Source: Candidatus Pacearchaeota archaeon (GTDB taxonomy: Archaea > Nanoarchaeota > Nanoarchaeia > Pacearchaeales > GW2011-AR1). Taken from it: a stretch of 7,886 nucleotides of DNA. The position numbers and the translations under genes were made by a program. The notes below the pieces were generated by a model, which did no database searches, was not told the DNA's origin, and saw nothing but the letters and a program-made list of their open reading frames with translations. The DNA is taken from contig NZER01000301.1 of NCBI GenBank assembly GCA_002690445.1, positions 1-7,886 on the forward strand, given 5' to 3'. Positions 6,509 to 7,886 of this stretch are shown one piece after another (the first letter of the stretch is position 1; every line of letters starts with the position of its first letter).

Positions 6509-6967
6509 TTATGATGCCCTTGATAGTGTAACATTAAATATTAATCTACAAACATTTAATCCTTCTATTCCCTCTTCTTCACCTACATATTCATTTATAT
6601 CCATTGACTCAACTACTCCATCATAATAATTCAATGTTGTTGAATCAAATGTTGTAGATACATAGTTTTTAGAAAATAATAATTGATATATTCTTTCACT
6701 ATCATTTAAAAATTGTTTATAAAACGCTTCACTTGGATTTGTTTCAATCTCATATAAGGATATTTCATTGCTATATCGTTTTACCCATTCGCTTTGATTA
6801 TAACTAATAGTTTCCGTGCTATTGCCCCAAATTCGTATGCTGAAGGGATCTTTATGTAAAATTGATGGTGATATATAGACTTTACCATAAGTGTATTCTG
6901 TGATGAAAAAATCCCTTATTGGATCTAAAATATAATTGAACCATACATTATCATAACTTACTGCCAT
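6509..6967 (-). CDS. probable tail terminator / tail completion protein
   Basis: 152 residues from ATG at 6967, overlapping the connector stop as TAATG. The upstream ribosome site is weak (GAAG), so translation is probably by reinitiation. The order of elements fits the terminator fold, an alpha/beta protein of about 130-160 residues that forms a hexameric ring at the head end of the tail (lambda U and related proteins). An N-terminal helix (WFNYILDPIRDFFITEY) is followed by strands (GKVYISPS, PFSIRIWG), then EISLYEIE and a helix (EAFYKQFLNDSERIYQLLFS). The protein finishes with VCRLIFNVTLSR. It is rich in Tyr and Ser with one Cys. Position between the connector and the tube protein agrees. 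No motif is diagnostic, so a head-completion or other joining protein of similar size remains possible. Confidence 0.62.
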   Translation of the reverse strand: MAVSYDNVWFNYILDPIRDFFITEYTYGKVYISPSILHKDPFSIRIWGNSTETISYNQSEWVKRYSNEISLYEIETNPSEAFYKQFLNDSERIYQLLFSKNYVSTTFDSTTLNYYDGVVESMDINEYVGEEEGIEGLNVCRLIFNVTLSRAS

Positions 6968-7886
6968 TATCTTCTAGTCATTCCTATGGACCCGACTGAT
7001 GAAACTGTTGCATCAAGTGAGGATCCCCATAATTCTATTTCATACTCATCGGCTGCTGTTGTAATCGCTGAGGTTACATCGTCCCCACTCCACCTAATCA
7101 TCAGAGAGCCTACGCCCAAGCCCATGAAATCCCCAGTTATAATTTCTGAATCTACAAGCGTATCTGTTTTTAATAATGTAGAGCTTTTACCAAGAACTGT
7201 CATTTTAGTGGTCCCGATTATCCCACCTTCACCTGAATCTATATAAACTTTTAGAAGTTCATATCCAGATCCAGCATAATGCCCCTTTAATTCTATTGGT
7301 CGTAAATCAGAAGCAGAATCTACTGAAACTTCTCGTATAACGCCTTTTGATGAATCACCCGATATTGAGGTCGGAAGAACGATAGTCCCTGCCTTTAAGC
7401 CATCAATAAGCTCGTTTAATTCCTCCTGGAAGGGAGTAATAACCTCATTATTGGGGTCATGAGCCTTTAAAAGTAAAATAACAGTTTGTAATGCTGTTAT
7501 ATGGACAATGATCTCTGGATAGTTGCCTTCTCTATCTTTTAAGACTTCCCTGGATAATCTATTGTCAAGATGGGATTCTATTAATCTTGATGCTTTTCTT
7601 CTAAATCTTGTCTTAATTGTAGCCCAATCATCTCCAGCTTCCATGATTTGAGTATTTGGACTTGCAGATGTATTAACAAACCAAATTGTATCTGATGTAG
7701 AATCATAAAACCATTCTTCATCCGTTCCCACATCCCCATAAGAACTTTGAGCAGTCCCTGCATCCTTTCCATCAGCATATAATCGAGTAACAAGCCCTGA
7801 ATTTCTAATAAAATATTTATCACTACTAGATAATACCCAATTATAGAGCCTTCTTTTTAAATCATATTCAGCTATATGGGGATAAA
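6967..7886 (-). CDS. head-tail connector (adaptor) protein, 5' end cut by window edge
   Basis: 305 residues are visible and the frame stays open to the right edge, so the true start lies outside; the GTG at 7731 is only an internal Val codon. The visible start (YPHIAEYDLKRRLYNW) resembles the 'Y.t.aDl..r' opening of gp6/DUF1320-like connectors, which form the ring under the portal. A Trp/Asp/Ser-rich insert follows (about 7790-7650). Then comes the helical core: DWATIKTRFRRKASRLIESH, and helices around PEIIVHITALQTVILLLKAH and PFQEELNELIDGLKAG. The helix ending in LKAGTIVLP is the usual close of this fold. After it the protein continues about 120 residues with a Gly/Ser/Thr-rich beta stretch ending VGSIGMTRR, not part of the compact connector. 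That tail may be a domain for contacting the head or terminator (inference). Its stop overlaps the terminator start. Confidence 0.72.
   Translation of the reverse strand, partial: YPHIAEYDLKRRLYNWVLSSSDKYFIRNSGLVTRLYADGKDAGTAQSSYGDVGTDEEWFYDSTSDTIWFVNTSASPNTQIMEAGDDWATIKTRFRRKASRLIESHLDNRLSREVLKDREGNYPEIIVHITALQTVILLLKAHDPNNEVITPFQEELNELIDGLKAGTIVLPTSISGDSSKGVIREVSVDSASDLRPIELKGHYAGSGYELLKVYIDSGEGGIIGTTKMTVLGKSSTLLKTDTLVDSEIITGDFMGLGVGSLMIRWSGDDVTSAITTAADEYEIELWGSSLDATVSSVGSIGMTRR

Noticed and set aside
6532..6534. ATG start giving a 76-residue version of the small protein
   Set aside because: It overlaps the terminator gene and lacks a clear ribosome site; the ATG at 6492 has GGGAG six bases upstream.
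6986..7246. Plus-strand open frame of 86 codons opposite the connector C-terminus
   Set aside because: Antisense shadow of the connector; Pro/Ser-rich with no family resemblance.
7729..7731. GTG as the start of the connector
   Set aside because: The frame continues upstream without a stop to the window edge and its translation (YPHIAEYDLKRRLYNW) looks like a connector N-terminus, so this is an internal Val codon.
7581..7823. Minus-strand 80-codon frame near the right edge
   Set aside because: Out-of-frame shadow of the connector; Leu/Met-rich composition, and the connector frame stays open across it.
1..7886. Defence system, CRISPR array, tRNA, integrase or insertion sequence
   Set aside because: Looked for on both strands; every stretch is accounted for by tightly packed tail genes, with no gene-free gap longer than about 20 bases and no regularly spaced repeats or terminal inverted repeats.

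Overview
This window is a piece of a tailed-phage (Caudoviricetes) or prophage genome. It carries the head-to-tail joining region and the core tail module of a long, non-contractile (siphovirus-type) tail. Every supported gene lies on the minus strand, so the functional order runs from high to low coordinates. The DNA is AT-rich and packed almost without gaps: stops and starts overlap (TAATG, ATGA) or lie about 16-20 bases apart. No host gene, tRNA, CRISPR array, insertion sequence, integrase or attachment site was seen. The host cannot be named. The style of the small Cys-rich protein and of the hub recalls phages from aquatic environments, but that is an impression from memory.

Layout in transcription order. 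(1) 7886-6967: a head-tail connector, cut by the right edge, with a helical core and an added beta-rich C-terminus. (2) 6967-6509: a probable tail terminator. (3) 6492-6304: a 62-residue protein of unknown role. (4) 6304-5261: the major tail tube protein. (5) 5240-4914: tail assembly chaperone G. (6) 4986-4507: an open frame with no usable start codon, in the -1 frame relative to G and ending across the tape-measure start. It is best read as the T part of a G-T fusion made by programmed -1 frameshifting. (7) 4514-2634: the tape-measure protein, 626 residues. (8) 2686-2483: a small six-cysteine protein overlapping the end of the tape measure. (9) 2486-1: a very large tail-tip/hub protein, at least 828 residues, cut by the left edge.

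How they work together. The connector joins the portal and capsid to the tail, and the terminator caps the tail at its head-proximal end. The tube protein polymerises around the tape measure, which is kept soluble and recruited by G and G-T. The hub forms the distal tip on which the tube assembles and through which the tape measure and DNA leave. There is no separate distal-tail (Dit) gene between the tape measure and the large hub gene, so one long polypeptide may do the work of several tip proteins.

The window is fairly ordinary phage structural DNA. The points most worth a second look are the apparent frameshift gene, which lacks a canonical slippery heptamer but has a possible downstream stem; the overlapping six-Cys protein; and extra domains or inserts in the hub and connector.
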